Part shown: positions 45,552-58,989 of the stretch, in pieces
Layout of the letters: every line of letters starts with the position of its first letter
Position numbering within the stretch: position 1 is the stretch's first letter
NCBI GenBank assembly: GCA_030159075.1
Contig: BROG01000553.1
Span: 310,001-374,000 of the forward strand
Source: Atrina japonica
Taxonomy: Eukaryota; Mollusca; Bivalvia; Pterioida; Pinnidae
DNA: 64,000 bases
Direction: 5' to 3'
The notes under the pieces: generated by a model
What the model was told of the DNA's origin: nothing
What the model saw: the letters and a program-made list of their open reading frames with translations, nothing else
Database searches by the model: none
Made by a program: the position numbers and the translations under genes

Positions 45552-47036
45552 TACATGTCACAGCTATGTAAATGACCACAGACATGTATATAATTATGTA
45601 TATGACAACAGATATGTATATAGCTATATAAATGATCACACACATGAATGACCACAGACATGACACAGCTATGTAAATGACCACACATATGTATACATTT
45701 ATGTAAATGACCACACATATGTATACATCTATGTAAATGACCACAGACATGACACATCTATGTAAATGACCACAGACATGTACACAGCTGTGTAAATGAC
45801 CACAGACATGTATACAGCTATATAAATGATCACACACATGTATACATCTATGTAAATGACCACACATATGTATACATCTATGTAAATGACCACAGACATG
45901 ACACATCTATGTAAATGACCACAGACATGTATACAACTATGTAAATGACCACACATATGTATACAGCTATGTAAATGACCACAGACATGTATACAACTAT
46001 GTAAATGACCACACATATGTATACAGCTATGTAAATGACCACACATATGTATACAGCTATGTAAATGACCACACATATGTATATAGCTATGTAAATGACC
46101 ACAGACATGTATACATCTATGTAAATGACCACAGACATGTATACAGCTATGTAGATGGCCACAGACATGTATACAGCTATGTAAATTACCACAGACATGT
46201 ATACAGATATGTAAATGACCACAGACATGTATACATCTGTTTAAATGATCACACATATGTATACAGCTATGTAAATGACCACAGACATGTATACAGCTAT
46301 GTAAATGACCACAGACATGACACAGCTATGTAAATGACCACAGACATGTATACAGCTATGTAAATGACCACAGACATGTATACATCTATATAAATGACCA
46401 CAGACATGTATTCAGATGTGTAAATGACCACAGACATGTATACAGCTATGTAAATGACCACAGACATGTATACAACTATGTAAATGACCACAGACATGTA
46501 TATAGCTATGTAAATGACCACAGACATGTATACAGCTATGTAAATGACCACAGACATGTTTACATCTGTGTAAATGATCACACATATGTATACAGCTATG
46601 TAAATGACCACAGACATGTATACAGCTATGTAAATGACCACAGACATGACACAGCTATGTAAATGACCAAAGACATGTATACATCTATGTAAATGGCCAC
46701 AGACATGTATACAGCTATGTAAATGACCACAGACATGTATACATCTATGTAAATGACCACAGACATGACACAGCTATGTAAATGACCAAAGACATGTATA
46801 CATCTATGTAAATGGCCACAGACATGTATACATCTATGTAAATGACCATACATATGTATACAGATATGTAAATGACCACAGACATGACACATCTATGTAA
46901 ATGACCACAGACATGTATACAGCTATGTAAATGACCACAGACATGACACAGCTATGTAAATGACCACAGACATGTATACAACTATGTAAATGACCACAGA
47001 CATGTATACAGCTATGTAAATGACCACAGACATGTA
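45552..47036. repeat. 30-base satellite, left block (about 50 copies)
   Basis: Unit AGCTATGTAAATGACCACAG plus ACATGTATAC, with recurrent variants (CATCTATG, CAACTATG, a two-base-shorter GACATGACAC form). The block is cut by the element at 47037 and resumes at 48045. The repetitive minus-strand open frames (GHLHSCIHVC, MSVVIYIAVY) follow from the period of 30. Confidence 0.97.
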
Positions 47037-48044
47037 CAGTCGAACCTGTGTATAACAACCACTCAAGGGAAGCAGCCAAAGTGGTTGTTATAGAGAGGTG
47101 CCCTTTATATAGAGGTTCATAACATGAACCCGCTATCAGAAAGTATGTGTACATGTATATGTACATGCATACTATGACCAATGCCAACATTAAAAATCAT
47201 GTTTTATGTGCTCTTTCAAACTTTTTTCTTTTTAGAAATAGATTAATCATAAAAGTTTTTAAAAATGTTACCATTAATTTATGAATTAGAGCATATGAAA
47301 CAAAAATTATTTCAATGTTTTATAGTTTTGTAATACTAATGCAGCATGCCACAGAGACAACAAAGATATCAAGTTCATGAGCATTTTAATTAATGTAAAA
47401 TTCATAAACAGGTTACAGGTAATTGTTGTTTTAATCATAAAATCATGTCAATGGATAAATAAATAAATAGAGTCAAAACAATTTCAAAACAATTTCACTA
47501 TGGCTGCGCTTGGGTATAATTATGTTTGAGTTCTCGCAACTTCGAGATTTCAATTTGACGCTATTTCCAGTATGGCATATGGGTCACACTAACTACCTAA
47601 AACATGCAAATTGATGTCTGTATGATTTGTATCGTAATTAATTAGTTTTTACTCGTACTTCTGTAACCGAATAATTAAAAATTTGTCATTTTCTTTCATT
47701 GTACTACATAACATCATCGTCTTGATTTTACGTTTCTATTACCAATATCAGCGTGTTTCAGCTACTTATTCCGGATTGTCTGTACATATTTATGTTTTCG
47801 GTAATTAGTAATACCCTGACGGCACTTCCGCTAAGTTTCAGAGAACAAAGTCGGTGGCCATCATGGCCGTTATGGTCAGGTTGGCAGACAAATTTGGATC
47901 ATAACCGGTGGCCGCTGGCCGCGTTAGGCAGTGGTTGTTATACAGATGTCTATTAAAGAACAAAAACGTCTTGGGGGAGTATAGGGTGCCCGTTATGAGC
48001 AAGTGCCTGCTGTATAGAGGTGGCCGCTAAGGCATGTTAGACTG
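47037..48044. mobile_element. Non-autonomous TA-target transposon, 1008 bases, inserted in the satellite
   Basis: Ends CAGTCGAACCTG and CATGTTAGACTG (reverse complement CAGTCTAACATG) are flanked by TA on each side. Removing the element and one TA restores an ordinary satellite unit (ACATG-TA-TACAACTATG). Terminal words ACAACCACTCAAGGGA and GGTGCCCTTTATATAGAGG are shared with the 177-base element at 33248. CAGTC-type ends and a TA duplication fit the Tc1/mariner/pogo superfamily. There is no transposase frame; the inside holds a CpG-rich stretch (about 47815-47935) with GGCCATCATGGCCGTTATGG. Confidence 0.88.
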
Positions 48045-48758
48045 TATACAACTATGTAAATGACCACAGACATGTATATAGCTATGTAAATGATCACAGA
48101 CATGTATACAGCTATGTAAATGACCACAGACATGTATACATCTGTGTAAATGATCACACATATGTATACAGCTATGTGAATGACCACAGACATGACTTAG
48201 CTATGTAAATGACCAAAGACATGTATACATCTATGTAAATGGCCACAGACATGTATACATCTATGTTAATGACCATACATATGTATACAGCTATGTAAAT
48301 GACCACAGACATGACACAGCTATGTAAATGACCACAGACATGTATACATCTATGTAAATGACCATACATATGTATACAGCTATGTAAATGACCACAGACA
48401 TCTGTACAGCTATGTAAATGACCAGACATGACACAGCTATGTAAATGACCACAGACATGTATACATCTATGTAAATGACCAGACATGTATACATCTATGT
48501 AAATGACCACAGACATGTATACAGCTATGTAGATGACCACAGACATGTATACATCTATGTAAATGACCACAGACATGTATACAGCTATGTAAATGACCAC
48601 AGACATGTATACATCTATGTAAATGACCCCAGACATGTATACAGTTATGTAAATGACCATAGAGATGTACACAGATATGTAAATGACCACAGACATGTTT
48701 ACAGATATGTCAATGACCAAAGACATGTAGACAGCTATATCAATAACCATGAACATAA
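48045..48758. repeat. 30-base satellite, right block (about 24 copies)
   Basis: Continues the same unit and variants as the left block and decays towards 48758. Confidence 0.96.
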
Positions 48759-48759
48759 A

Positions 48760-49964
48760 CTGACTTTCAATATCTAATTCCCCCATAGGTTCAGCCTTCA
48801 CAACTATTAAAAATCGCAATCTTTGTATGTGACACTTGTCTATAAATGATGTGTATCGATACCAATTATAGAGAGCCAAGATGAAGAAATGTGTTAAATA
48901 TGAGCCGGACAAATAAATTCAATAAAGGGGAATAACTCTAGAAATAACAGTGGTAGGAGGACAATTCTATATTCACTACATGTGATAGTGTGTGTCCTTA
49001 TGCTGTATACAGAGATGCCAATTTTAGATAATTTTAAATAAGTCTTAATGTGTGTGCCAAAGCTGTGAACCTGCTGGGGGGGGTGTCCAATTTCTAACCC
49101 ATGAAAAAAATGATCCAGATTTTTATTTTGAAAAATCAGAGAAGTGAATAGGAAATCAGAGGCAGATTTTAACACAAAAAATTGGAAATCAGAGGCATAT
49201 TTTAACACAAAAAATGGAGAGGTTGGCATCCCTGTGTATACCTGCAACAAATATGGCGAGCCTAGTTGTAGGAAAATGTTTCTATAGCACAGACTACACA
49301 AAAGGACAGAAGAACGGATGGGCAGATGAGCAAAACCCAAAACAACAGTTCCATCTACTGGTGCACTGGTACCAATGGGTAACTAATTAGGATAGTGGGA
49401 CTATGTATAATATATAAAAACAAGATGATAGATAAAGTAATCCCTTAGTGTTGTCCAATTTCACAGCTGATAAAAAAAACTGTAAATCATTACTAATATT
49501 AATGTTTATTCCTGTATAATGTTACATCTAAATACCATGTTACATCAATACATGGTTCTAATACATGTCTAACCATTTTTTCAACTTGATGTTAAGCACA
49601 ACTGGTTAGTCCCTACTTCCTGTATATATGCCTGCTGGTTATTTGTATCTAAATTGATTGCTAGTGTTGAAATATCTAAAGCGGCAACAAACTGACATAA
49701 AGTGTAAATATACCATTATGTCAAGTCATATAAAGGACCTCTATAGCTCTGTAGTATAGAAAAAAGTATGATATTTGATCAATATGTATGGTTACTTGAG
49801 TAGGAAAAAGGCGAATCAAAGCATACAGTAGTTTTAAAATAAAGCAACGGAAGCAAAGGTTGGCAAAAGAAAGATAACTCTTCTATATCTATTTTTCACT
49901 TGACATGCTATATGATGACAACTCTTCAAGCCTTGGTGATATGTTAACTCTTGTCCTAAATACA
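48760..49964. other. Non-coding stretch
   Basis: AT-rich. A 33-base doublet near 49150-49215 (AATCAGAGGCAGATTTTAAC / AATCAGAGGCATATTTTAAC) and a G run near 49075 are the only structures seen. Confidence 0.5.
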
Positions 49965-50380
49965 ACATACCTCAATTATATGGAGGACACCAACTGGCCC
50001 TGAATATAACATACTTCAGCTATATGGAGGATACAAATTTGTCCTAAACATAACATACCACAGTAATATTACTACCTCAGTTATATGGAGGACACCGACT
50101 GGCCCTGAATATAACATACTTCAGCTATATGGAGGATACAAATTTGTCCTAAACATAACATACCACAGTAATATTACTACCTCAGTTATATGGAGGACAC
50201 CAACTGGCCCTGAATATAATAGATCTATGTTTTATGATGGACACTGGCTGGCCCTAACCATAACATACCTCAGCTATATGGAGGATACCATTTAGAACTT
50301 TCCCTAAATATAACAATTCTATGTCTTATGATGGACTCTGGCTGGCCTTAGATGTTACATACCTCAGCTATATAGAGGAC
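49965..50380. repeat. Minisatellite, about 43-base unit with 109-base higher-order duplication
   Basis: Words CCTCAGTTATATGGAGGACA, CCAACTGGCCCTGAATATAA and CATACTTCAGCTATATGGAG recur. A block of about 109 bases containing AATTTGTCCTAAACATAACA and CCACAGTAATATTACTA is duplicated almost exactly. Confidence 0.88.
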
Positions 50381-53300
50381 ATCAGAAACAGTTACAACAA
50401 AGTCTGGTAGAGGACCTCAACATGTTGTAACTGGCATATATTCACACTTAGTCAGTTTTACACACAACACGGATCATATCAATGCTAAGTAAAAGTGAAG
50501 GACACCATGATTTAAAATGTGATGAACTTAAAATTCTGACATATTATAAGTTCCACTGTATAATTGGACCTCACCTACAAATATATATGAGGAAAAACAG
50601 AACTTTTCTTTTGGGAATTAAGTGAATTGTGGGTAAATGTTACAGAAATGTTTCATCATTATAGTGTTTATACAATGAATTAGTTTCATTGTACTAACAA
50701 TCAAAATTAAAAAAAAAAAAAAAAACCTTGGAGGGACATGATATAATAACAATATAAACTGTACACAAATATATCATAGTGTAAATTGATGTTATAGCTT
50801 AAAAAGAACTAACATATCGCAAAAATGTCTAACACATGGCTGTCCATGTCACCATGTGCATTCAGTTGTGACATCAAAATCACATAATTGTTTGAAGGGT
50901 CATTTAATTAAATTAATTTAAATATTATTTGACCAATGAAATCTTAGCTTATTATCAAAATTATTTTGATGTTAAATCATATTCAGGATGGACCTAAAAT
51001 TCTGTAAGTGTGACTGAAATTCAAAATAGGTAGCAGTTTTCAGTTTACTGTTCTGGTCCTTTATATCTAAATGCCAGTCATGTTTCTTCCAAGCAAGAAA
51101 TTTCAATTTGCACACATCACTTGTCTACTCCACCAGAATCATAGACTAGTAAACAGTATATGGGAGATAACTCTAGCATTCTTGAGAATTCTCTATAGAG
51201 CTAAATAACTTGTTTTATCAGTTGCACATCCAAGATCTCCCTGCCATTTAATGTATATAGGTATGGCCTTATTTCCACTTCTCCATTCTCTGTTGTATTT
51301 CCAAAATACATTTCTGACAGCTGTTATTTACAATTTGTTTTGACACATGTGCTTTACTATCAAGTGATAGCAAAACCAGATTTCAATTCATCTTCAGTGA
51401 AGATAAACTTAAAGATGTATAAAGCTATCTCTTTATCAATGATTTATTGTAACCTTCTGACATAAAACCATTAATGGCTAAAGATTTGTACTGGTCATTA
51501 TCACACCAATATTTACAACATTTCACATAATTGTCAAATGTCCTGGGAGAAAACTCAACCATTGACCAAAACTTTTATGAGAGTGTAAATACCAAAGTAA
51601 TCAACTTTTACACATACTTTTACCAGTTATCACCCATATGTTTATAACTCTTTAATCGGTACTGCTAAGAAGGGAGATAAACCAGAGATACATGTATCTC
51701 TTGTATCTGTTTTCTATTTGTGTTATGTTGTTTTGATTATATTTTAACAGACTTCTGCCTTAAATTGTTATTTAAAACATGTTTGCAATCAATCATTTAA
51801 AAGAAAACCCCTGACTTGACAAGACTCCTCCTATCCTAAAGATGTAAAATCCAACCATTTAGTATTAATTTTTAGATGTTTTATTAAAGCAATATGAGCT
51901 GTCCTGGATGAAAAAAATTACATGCCCATTTTATGTAATATTTTATCTCATATGTATCCCAAAGAGACCATCTGGTGGTTAGAATAACAAATGCATGCAT
52001 ATAATTGCCCCACACTTGCCAAATGTAACCCGTAATATTAGTTTGATATTATTCTGGCCATTACACATTAACTTTCGCTAATTCTTATGAATATTACCGA
52101 GAGTCCGATAACGACATGCTATTTGAAGTTAATATATATTCTATTATTATTACCCTTTGTGTTTTTTCTCGTACATCATCATTTCATACCTAAATCAGGC
52201 AAAGTTGGGTTTTTTTTTCGTTGTTTCAAAACTTTTGTTTCTGAAACTGTCCATGTATCGGGTATATTGGGTGATCTCGACCCATTTTTAACTCATCCTA
52301 TCGCATACTTGGCTTTATCATTCTTGACAAATATGAACTGGACATGGTGGCACAACTGTAAAACATGAGGTACACATAATTTTCACAGTTGTATTGTTTA
52401 GATTTTGGCAATGTCAGCATATATTTCAGGGTAACACTAAAGACTGGAAAAAATTTTTTTAGTGACCTGATATTTTTATTCATATATTGATCTGATTTGT
52501 TTAAGGTAATTAGAATAGTGTTAAAAAGCACATATTTTACATAATAATGTATATTTCAATAAAAATCACATATTTTAAAGTAAATATAAAACACATAAAA
52601 AGCGACCGACTTTAACACACCCAATTGTGTCAAGAGCTGTGGTTGCTGATAGATCGAATGCGTAAAGGACCAAGTTCCTCCTACCCGAATTGCGAAGCAC
52701 ATTTGATATGGTGAAAGAGTTTATCTGAAAGGTCATTGCATACGGAAATACAGATTTTTTAAGGTACGGGAAAACTTTAATTCTAATAAACCAAATAACT
52801 CAGGAAAGAAGATCTTTTACAACATTTCATGTGTTTGATAATGTATTTGAACACACATTTTATCATATTCTCGTCAATATGTCATGGGCCAAAAATCATC
52901 ATTGTGACAACTTATATCAGTAAGTAACATAACCGCTGTATTTCATATATCCGTTCACGATATCATTTCCCCTGACCTTTCCGTGACATTCCTGAAATTT
53001 CTTTTTTTGTTACTGATCGATTTTCAAAAATTTCTGACAATTCCCTACGCTTGTTACTTAAGTTGTAGTTAACATCACATTTCAGTGAAACACTGCCATG
53101 AGCAGCTTGTTACCTAAAGTTATGTAGGTGTATTTCTAAAGCTAAGGAATGTTCCAAATCCTTTGTAACTACTTAAAGTTGTCATCTCAACCTTTAAACC
53201 AATTTAATTACATCAAAACAATAATGATAAAGTTTTTGAATCATCGTCAGTGTTTACTTTCATTGGTAGCCATAGTTGTTCATTTTCTGAATAGTAACTA

Positions 53301-55430
53301 GCTCCCACACTTGTTATAAAAGGCGAAATTGTAAAACCTGCTGTCATTGTCTAACTACAGTTACATACATGTGAAGGAATGAGTAAAACTCACCTATGTG
53401 TTGAAAATAAATATTGATATCAACGAAGTCCATTTACTCTGTGAGGACAATTTGCCAGCTAACATACAGTCATAAGCAGGTAGATAATCAGTTTTAACCT
53501 GAGAATTTCAAACATAATTCCAATATTCCAGAGCTCAGATCACCTGTTATAATATGGATGTCCTCACTTCCCGAAATAAAAAATCAAGGACAAGTCGAAC
53601 CAATGTCAACTGGGAAATATATATTCCAACACTTACATGTAGCTCATTTTACAGGACCACTCACACCCATTTCAAATAATTTGACAGCAAAGCTTCACAT
53701 TGATGTCTCTTATAACATTTATTATGTAATCTTTGTAAAAATATAAGGGCTAGCCTGTGTTTTGCTGAGTCTGAGTATACATGTACCAGAATGTGTGATT
53801 CTATGTATAAACATAGTCAGAGGATGCAGATTGCTGGTAGAATTTTTTTTATATTTAAATTCAAAGTGAGTATTATTTTACCGATACTAAAATAAAGAAA
53901 ATAAAACTAATTTAAAAAAAACTGTTTATAAAGTATCTTTATTGAAGTCTTTGATGCGAAATTAGTGCAGGATGTTTATGATTTGAGTATAGAGTATGTT
54001 TTTATGACATCTCATCTGTCCCATTGTTTCACTTTGGGAGTACAGGTGTGAAATAACAGTCGTTTAACAAACTCTCCTTTTATAGCAGAATTGCGAGCCG
54101 ATTTCTATTGATAAAATCTAACAAAAATGTCTGTCGATAGTGAAATAAATCCGCGCTGTTTCAAACAAATTTTTTTTCCATATAAAAATTTGTTTGAAGT
54201 TAAGATGACCGTAAGCATTGTTCTTTATAAGTGCAGATAAGTTAATGGTTCATTCCATGGTACATGAAATATTAATTGTCAAATATTTTTGTTGTGAATT
54301 TTAAAGTACTGGGGTTTGAAAGCAACTCAGTGTATAGAAATCAAGCAAGCAGATGTAAGTTATATCTCATCATCTAATGGGTAATGGAGTAGGACACTGC
54401 TATTCTGTGACTTTATAATTACTAAATGGTTTAAGATCACCTTTCTTCAATTAAGTGTCATTCCAATGTAAATTTGTGTCTGAAATTTGCTCTGAGAGGA
54501 TTTGGAGAAATGACAGCAACTATTTATCTAATCATTGTATGACACCATTGTGTATATACCTACAGTTTTAAGATATTGGCAAGACCTAAGCTTAGAAGGA
54601 AAATGGACCACATCATATTTTCTCTTTCATTTCTAACTACGTATATGTGGCAGTACAATATTGTTACATTCTATATGATATACTATCTAATAACACTGTT
54701 CATTATTTACATTTTACTTTATCATTTACACATTCAGCATTAATTAGTGATGATACAGAGACAAAAACTGGACACATTACCATTGGAGAAACAGATGTTT
54801 GGTAACAACTAATGATGATATAATAGAACATTGTTTATTTCTGAAAAAAGTCAAAAAATTAACATATATGCACATGAAATGATCAGCTGGGACTGCATTA
54901 CCAGTCAAATATTAATCTGTCAAATTCTCTCCCCACTGTCTATGTATAAAAACACCAAAAAAAGAACAACTTTAAAAGCTGAAGCATGATCCAATTGACC
55001 AACTCTGAATGACCAATCATCTACTACAACAAAACAAGAACAGGTTTGTTATTTGTCAGAAAAAGATTTGAGTACAATCTATAAATACATAAATAGGAAT
55101 CAAGGAATCCCCCGTCTCTTTACTCAATGTGACAAGGACACTTTGACATACAAGTCTGACATCTTTAACTTGTTCACCCCTATGAGTACGACTGGACTAG
55201 CCTATATCAATGATTTAAAGTAGAGTTCATTAGTTTTCTGGAATTAATGGACTTATTACCCAGAATGCAAGAAGAGGAGACCTTCAAACAGGACCATTAA
55301 AAAGTCAAATATCTGACTGGCTATGAACTCTTACTTTTAAAAATAATGCCAACTGCAAGTGTTTCAACTCCCTTATTTTATTGTAGCAAAAATAATATAC
55401 AAAATTGCCATCTCTATATTACATATAACA
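50381..55430. other. Long non-coding stretch
   Basis: Unique AT-rich sequence with a slightly higher CpG content at about 52030-52300 and 52600-53100. A plus-strand TATAAAAGG at 53315 and a minus-strand GCCACCATG at 52345 are isolated signals without a supporting gene. No exon could be defended. Confidence 0.5.
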
Positions 55431-55439
55431 ACAATAACA

Positions 55440-55835
55440 AGGGATCTTACAAGATGCCCAAGTCCAACCATAAGTCCCTTGGGCTTTATCATTCACCTAA
55501 GTCCAGCTTTAAGACTTTTGGGCCCTCCCAGACATTCAAGTCAAACTTTAGCCTTGAGCCTTACCCATCACTCAAGTCCAACCTTAAGTCATTGGGCTTT
55601 ACCAGACACACAAGTCCAACCTTAAGACCCTTGGGCCTTACCAGTCACTCAAGTCCTATCATATGACCTTTGGGCCTTACCAGTCACTAAAGTCCAACTT
55701 TAACCCCTTAGTCCTTACCAGTCACATAAGTCCAACTGTAGGACCCTTGGGCCTTACCAGTCACTCAAGTCCAACTATAAGATCCTTGGGCCTTACCAGT
55801 CAATCAAATCCACTTTTAAGCCCTTGAACCTTACA
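55440..55835. repeat. Minisatellite, period about 39-40 bases, about 10 copies
   Basis: Unit CACTCAAGTCCAACCTTAAG followed by ACCCTTGGGCCTTACCAGT, diverged copies. The Ser/Pro-rich plus frames here are artefacts. Confidence 0.9.
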
Positions 55836-56330
55836 CTGGCTTTTCTTGCCCTTATTTCTAAGTGCCCTTGCTTTCTAAATTAGATAAATGCTAAAGCTGA
55901 TAACTAACTCTCCCTGTAAGATCCACTTAAACTTTCATCAACATTGGTTTCAATCTAGAAAACTGATGTACATCACTTTCTACCATAACATGTATGGTTA
56001 AACCATGAAATATTGGAAGATTAAACAGAAACAAAGTTGTTTAAAATTTTCATGTTAACCACACATGGTTAACACACTCCCAGCATTTTCAATACTGCTG
56101 TAATGAAAATATTTGCACGTGAAGTTGCATCAAGCCAGTTGTTGGCGATAAAAGTAACTGGAGTGAAAGGGATCCATTATTGAAGTCACTAACAATATCG
56201 GGTGTCATACAGGTCTACTGATTTAATCTAATTTAATACATGTCTATTGATGTAATCTATAGAAATTGTGATTGAAGCAAGGAACAGGTTTGACAGGATC
56301 ATTAGAGTCTGAGCCTGTTGGTGTTTAGAT

Positions 56331-56874
56331 ATGATGTAGGCTAATGTTCCATACTATGCAAGTTTTCAGTATAGTAGAATAGATTCTACATACTCAGTAT
56401 AGTAGAATAGATTCTACAACTCGTGTAAGTTGTTGTTTAGATATGATGTAGGCTAATGTTCCATACTATGCAAGTTTTCAGTATAGTAGAATAGATTCTA
56501 CAACTCGTGTAAGTTGTTGTTTAGATATGATGTAGGCTAATGTTCCATACTATGCAAGTTTTCAGTATAGTAGAATAGATTCTACAACTCGTGTAAGTTG
56601 TTGTTTAGGTTGTTGTTTAGATATTTTTCAGATAGTAGTAGGCTAAACTGTTCCAAGTTTTCTATAGCGCAAGTTTTCAGTATATGCAAGTTTTCAGAAT
56701 AGATTCTAGATTCTACAACTACGTGTAAGTTCTATAACTCGTGTAAGTTGTTGTTTAGATATGATGTAGGCTAATGTTCCATACTATGCAAGTTTTTGTT
56801 TAGTTATGATGTAGGCTAATGTTCCACTATGCAAGTTTTCAGTATGGTAGAAATAGATTCTACAACTCGTGTAA
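56331..56874. repeat. Minisatellite, period about 85 bases, with scrambled centre
   Basis: Unit TTGTTTAGATATGATGTAGG, CTAATGTTCCATACTATGCA, AGTTTTCAGTATAGTAGAAT, AGATTCTACAACTCGTGTAA. The first three units are near identical; 56610-56730 is a jumble of the same words with insertions. Confidence 0.92.
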
Positions 56875-57005
56875 GTTGATTATCATGTTTATCTAACTCT
56901 CATTAAAGTTAATTTTCAGAATTTGAAAAGACACTTGTTAAACCTCATGTCTTTTCAAGTTTTTAAAATTTAACTACCTCAAGTTTGATAAACATGATAA
57001 TCAAC
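56875..57005. repeat. Fold-back element, perfect 19-base terminal inverted repeats
   Basis: GTTGATTATCATGTTTATC at 56875-56893 is exactly the reverse complement of 56987-57005. The inner arms also pair imperfectly (TTTGAAAAGACA with TGTCTTTTCAAG), so the 131 bases could form one long hairpin. Possibly a MITE. Confidence 0.85.
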
Positions 57006-57496
57006 TAACACTCATTGCAGAATCTCTATATCACTAATTAGAGTTCATAAATGAGTAATCTTATACACAAGATATTTCTGTTTACATCTTGGTCTTATTA
57101 ATGATTCAACACATTGTTTGATGTAAATGCCAGATTTTTCCTGAAGCACTGTTAAATGATCTCCACCTTATCTATGAGAAAACTGTCAACAGTTGATCAT
57201 TACCTAGTAAAACCTTTTGTTTGTGTTTTATACTAACATGTCAGCGAGTGCTGGAATAATGTGTAAAGCAATCCAAAACACCGAAAAGAATTCTACCAAT
57301 AACACAACAAAATTATTGGTCAAGCAAGTATGGACAGCATATGAACATTTTCAACCAAGCACTGAAGTTTAAATCTTAAAAAATTATCAAAATGTCACAT
57401 TTAAGAAGCAGGTATGCAGGTACAGCTACAGACATAAATAATGGTTAGCAGCTAATACTACTATATAGATGAAAACTATCATTTGTACCAGTATCT

Positions 57497-57590
57497 CTCT
57501 CTCTTTCTCCCTCTCTCTCTCTCTCTCTCACAACACATATACACAAACACACAACACATGTACACACATATAAATATAATATATAATATA

Positions 57591-57649
<59 letters not shown>

Positions 57650-57700
57650 TACATACATATATACATACATACATACATACATACACACACTTACATATAT
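57497..57700. repeat. Compound microsatellite (CT)n, (AT)n, (CA)n, (CATA)n
   Basis: Successive simple repeats. The open frames here are artefacts. Confidence 0.95.
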
Positions 57701-57774
57701 ACACATGTGTATATAATTTATATACACTTACTTTTTATACAATGTAACTAACACACTTACAGGTTATACACATG

Positions 57775-57928
57775 CAGTGAGAGACCACCTGTCTTAAGAG
57801 ACCACAGAGACCACAGAAACCACTCAGTTAAATAATCCTTTATATAAAGCCTCTTTTGAGAGACCACCCATTTTGAGAGGCCACAATTCAGTGGCAGATG
57901 GGGTGGTCTATCAAGACAGGTTCCACTC
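57775..57928. mobile_element. MITE related to 21851-22023
   Basis: Begins CAGTGAGAGACCACCTGTC and ends GACAGGTTCCACTCTA. It shares GAGAGACCACC, TCAGTGGCAGATGGGG-like and GGTCTATCAAG words with the 173-base element at 21851. Confidence 0.65.
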
Positions 57929-58089
57929 TACTTATATTAGAGCTAGATATAAGTTTATATATGTACTCAAGTGATAGCTACAGTACGGGCCACGCGGATT
58001 CCGCAAAAGTCACGTCATCGCGGTGGTCAAATAAATCTTGCTCAATAAATTCGCCGCGAATACGCGATCAGGCTATTATCAACGCGGGT

Positions 58090-58178
58090 CGCCGCAGTTT
58101 GCGATGGAAAAAATCATCGCGGCAGTTTGCGATGGAAAAAAAAATCATCGCGGCAGTTTGCGATGGAAAATTTATCGC
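58090..58178. repeat. Three-copy CpG-rich repeat
   Basis: GCGGCAGTTTGCGATGGAAA recurs three times, separated by A runs and ATCATC. It lies inside a CpG-rich block (57985-58200) rich in CGCGG and GCCGC words. Confidence 0.85.
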
Positions 58179-58419
58179 CGCAATTCCCGGCCTTGTGAGC
58201 AACTTAAATTTATATCGATGATTAATTAGGTTATCATTACTTTACATTTGTTACATTACTTGGAAAATTGTGTCCAGCGTGGTCTTATAGAGTATTATCG
58301 ATGTTATTGTCAGCATAAGTTAAACATTCTGAATTAGTATAATGTGGATAGCAAACATCAATGTGTTTTATACTGGACTTAAAAACAATTTATTCCGCTG
58401 AAACTCGCCAACTCCATAA

Positions 58420-58985
58420 TCAATGTGAAAGTGTTATCACGGAGCAAAAGTTCGTTTTATTTTCTGTAAGCTGAAGCACTGTATCTCGAATCATTAGCAT
58501 ATTCATCATAATTTGACTTTTTTCTTACGCGACTTAAAGTCTCGCCAGTTTCAACCTGATTTAAAAACAAGGAGTTCGCCAACTAGCAACAGAAAGAATT
58601 ATTTTAGTTACGCAACCTAGTTTTTTAAATATTTTTATCAAAAAACTGTTTCGCTTGAGAATAATGCTTTATCGCACAAGTGACGCGTGTCTCATTCTTT
58701 GCTTACAGATACAAACATCGACCCCGCTTCGAAGCTGAGAAAAAATAGAGCAATGAGAAATACCCGATATCGGAATACGATGGTCATTGTCATACTTGAC
58801 CTGTTGGTCCTTCGTGCAGACATGTTCTTATTTTGATTTATAAAAAATAATTCTGAAGTCATGAAGTCCCGCCTTTTCGTTCCACGTATTACCCTCAGGT
58901 GATTATTTTAAAACCCCCGCCCTACCGTGTATACGTAATTTAGTTTGCGCGGTTTGTCTGTCAATCATCGTATCATTCAGCTCTG
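58420..58985. promoter_or_regulatory. CpG-dense unique segment, candidate regulatory region
   Basis: CG dinucleotides are frequent here (for example TACGCGACTTAAAGTCTCGC, GTGACGCGTGTCTC, CCCGATATCGGAATACG, GTTTGCGCGG), while most of the window is CpG-poor. No tandem structure is visible. It could hold a distal or alternative ankyrin promoter, a promoter of a gene to the right, or simply young repeat DNA. No transcription signal decides this. Confidence 0.25.
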
Positions 58986-58989
58986 TGGG

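Noticed and set aside
45490..48912. Several long minus-strand frames (GHLHSCIHVC, MSVVIYIAVY repeats)
   Set aside because: The satellite period of 30 is a multiple of 3 and its unit lacks stops in two minus frames, so long frames are automatic; the transposon interrupts them without trace of selection.
52298..52345. Perfect Kozak-like GCCACCATG on the minus strand
   Set aside because: The frame closes after 15 codons and no in-phase donor joins it to the ankyrin exons.
53394..53438. Candidate 45-base minus-strand exon (acceptor CCTCACAG, donor GTGAGT)
   Set aside because: Splice-like ends are good, but nothing else supports it; a frame ends in TAG at the donor and the only ATG frame does not match the phase of ankyrin exon 2. 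It could at best be an untranslated exon.
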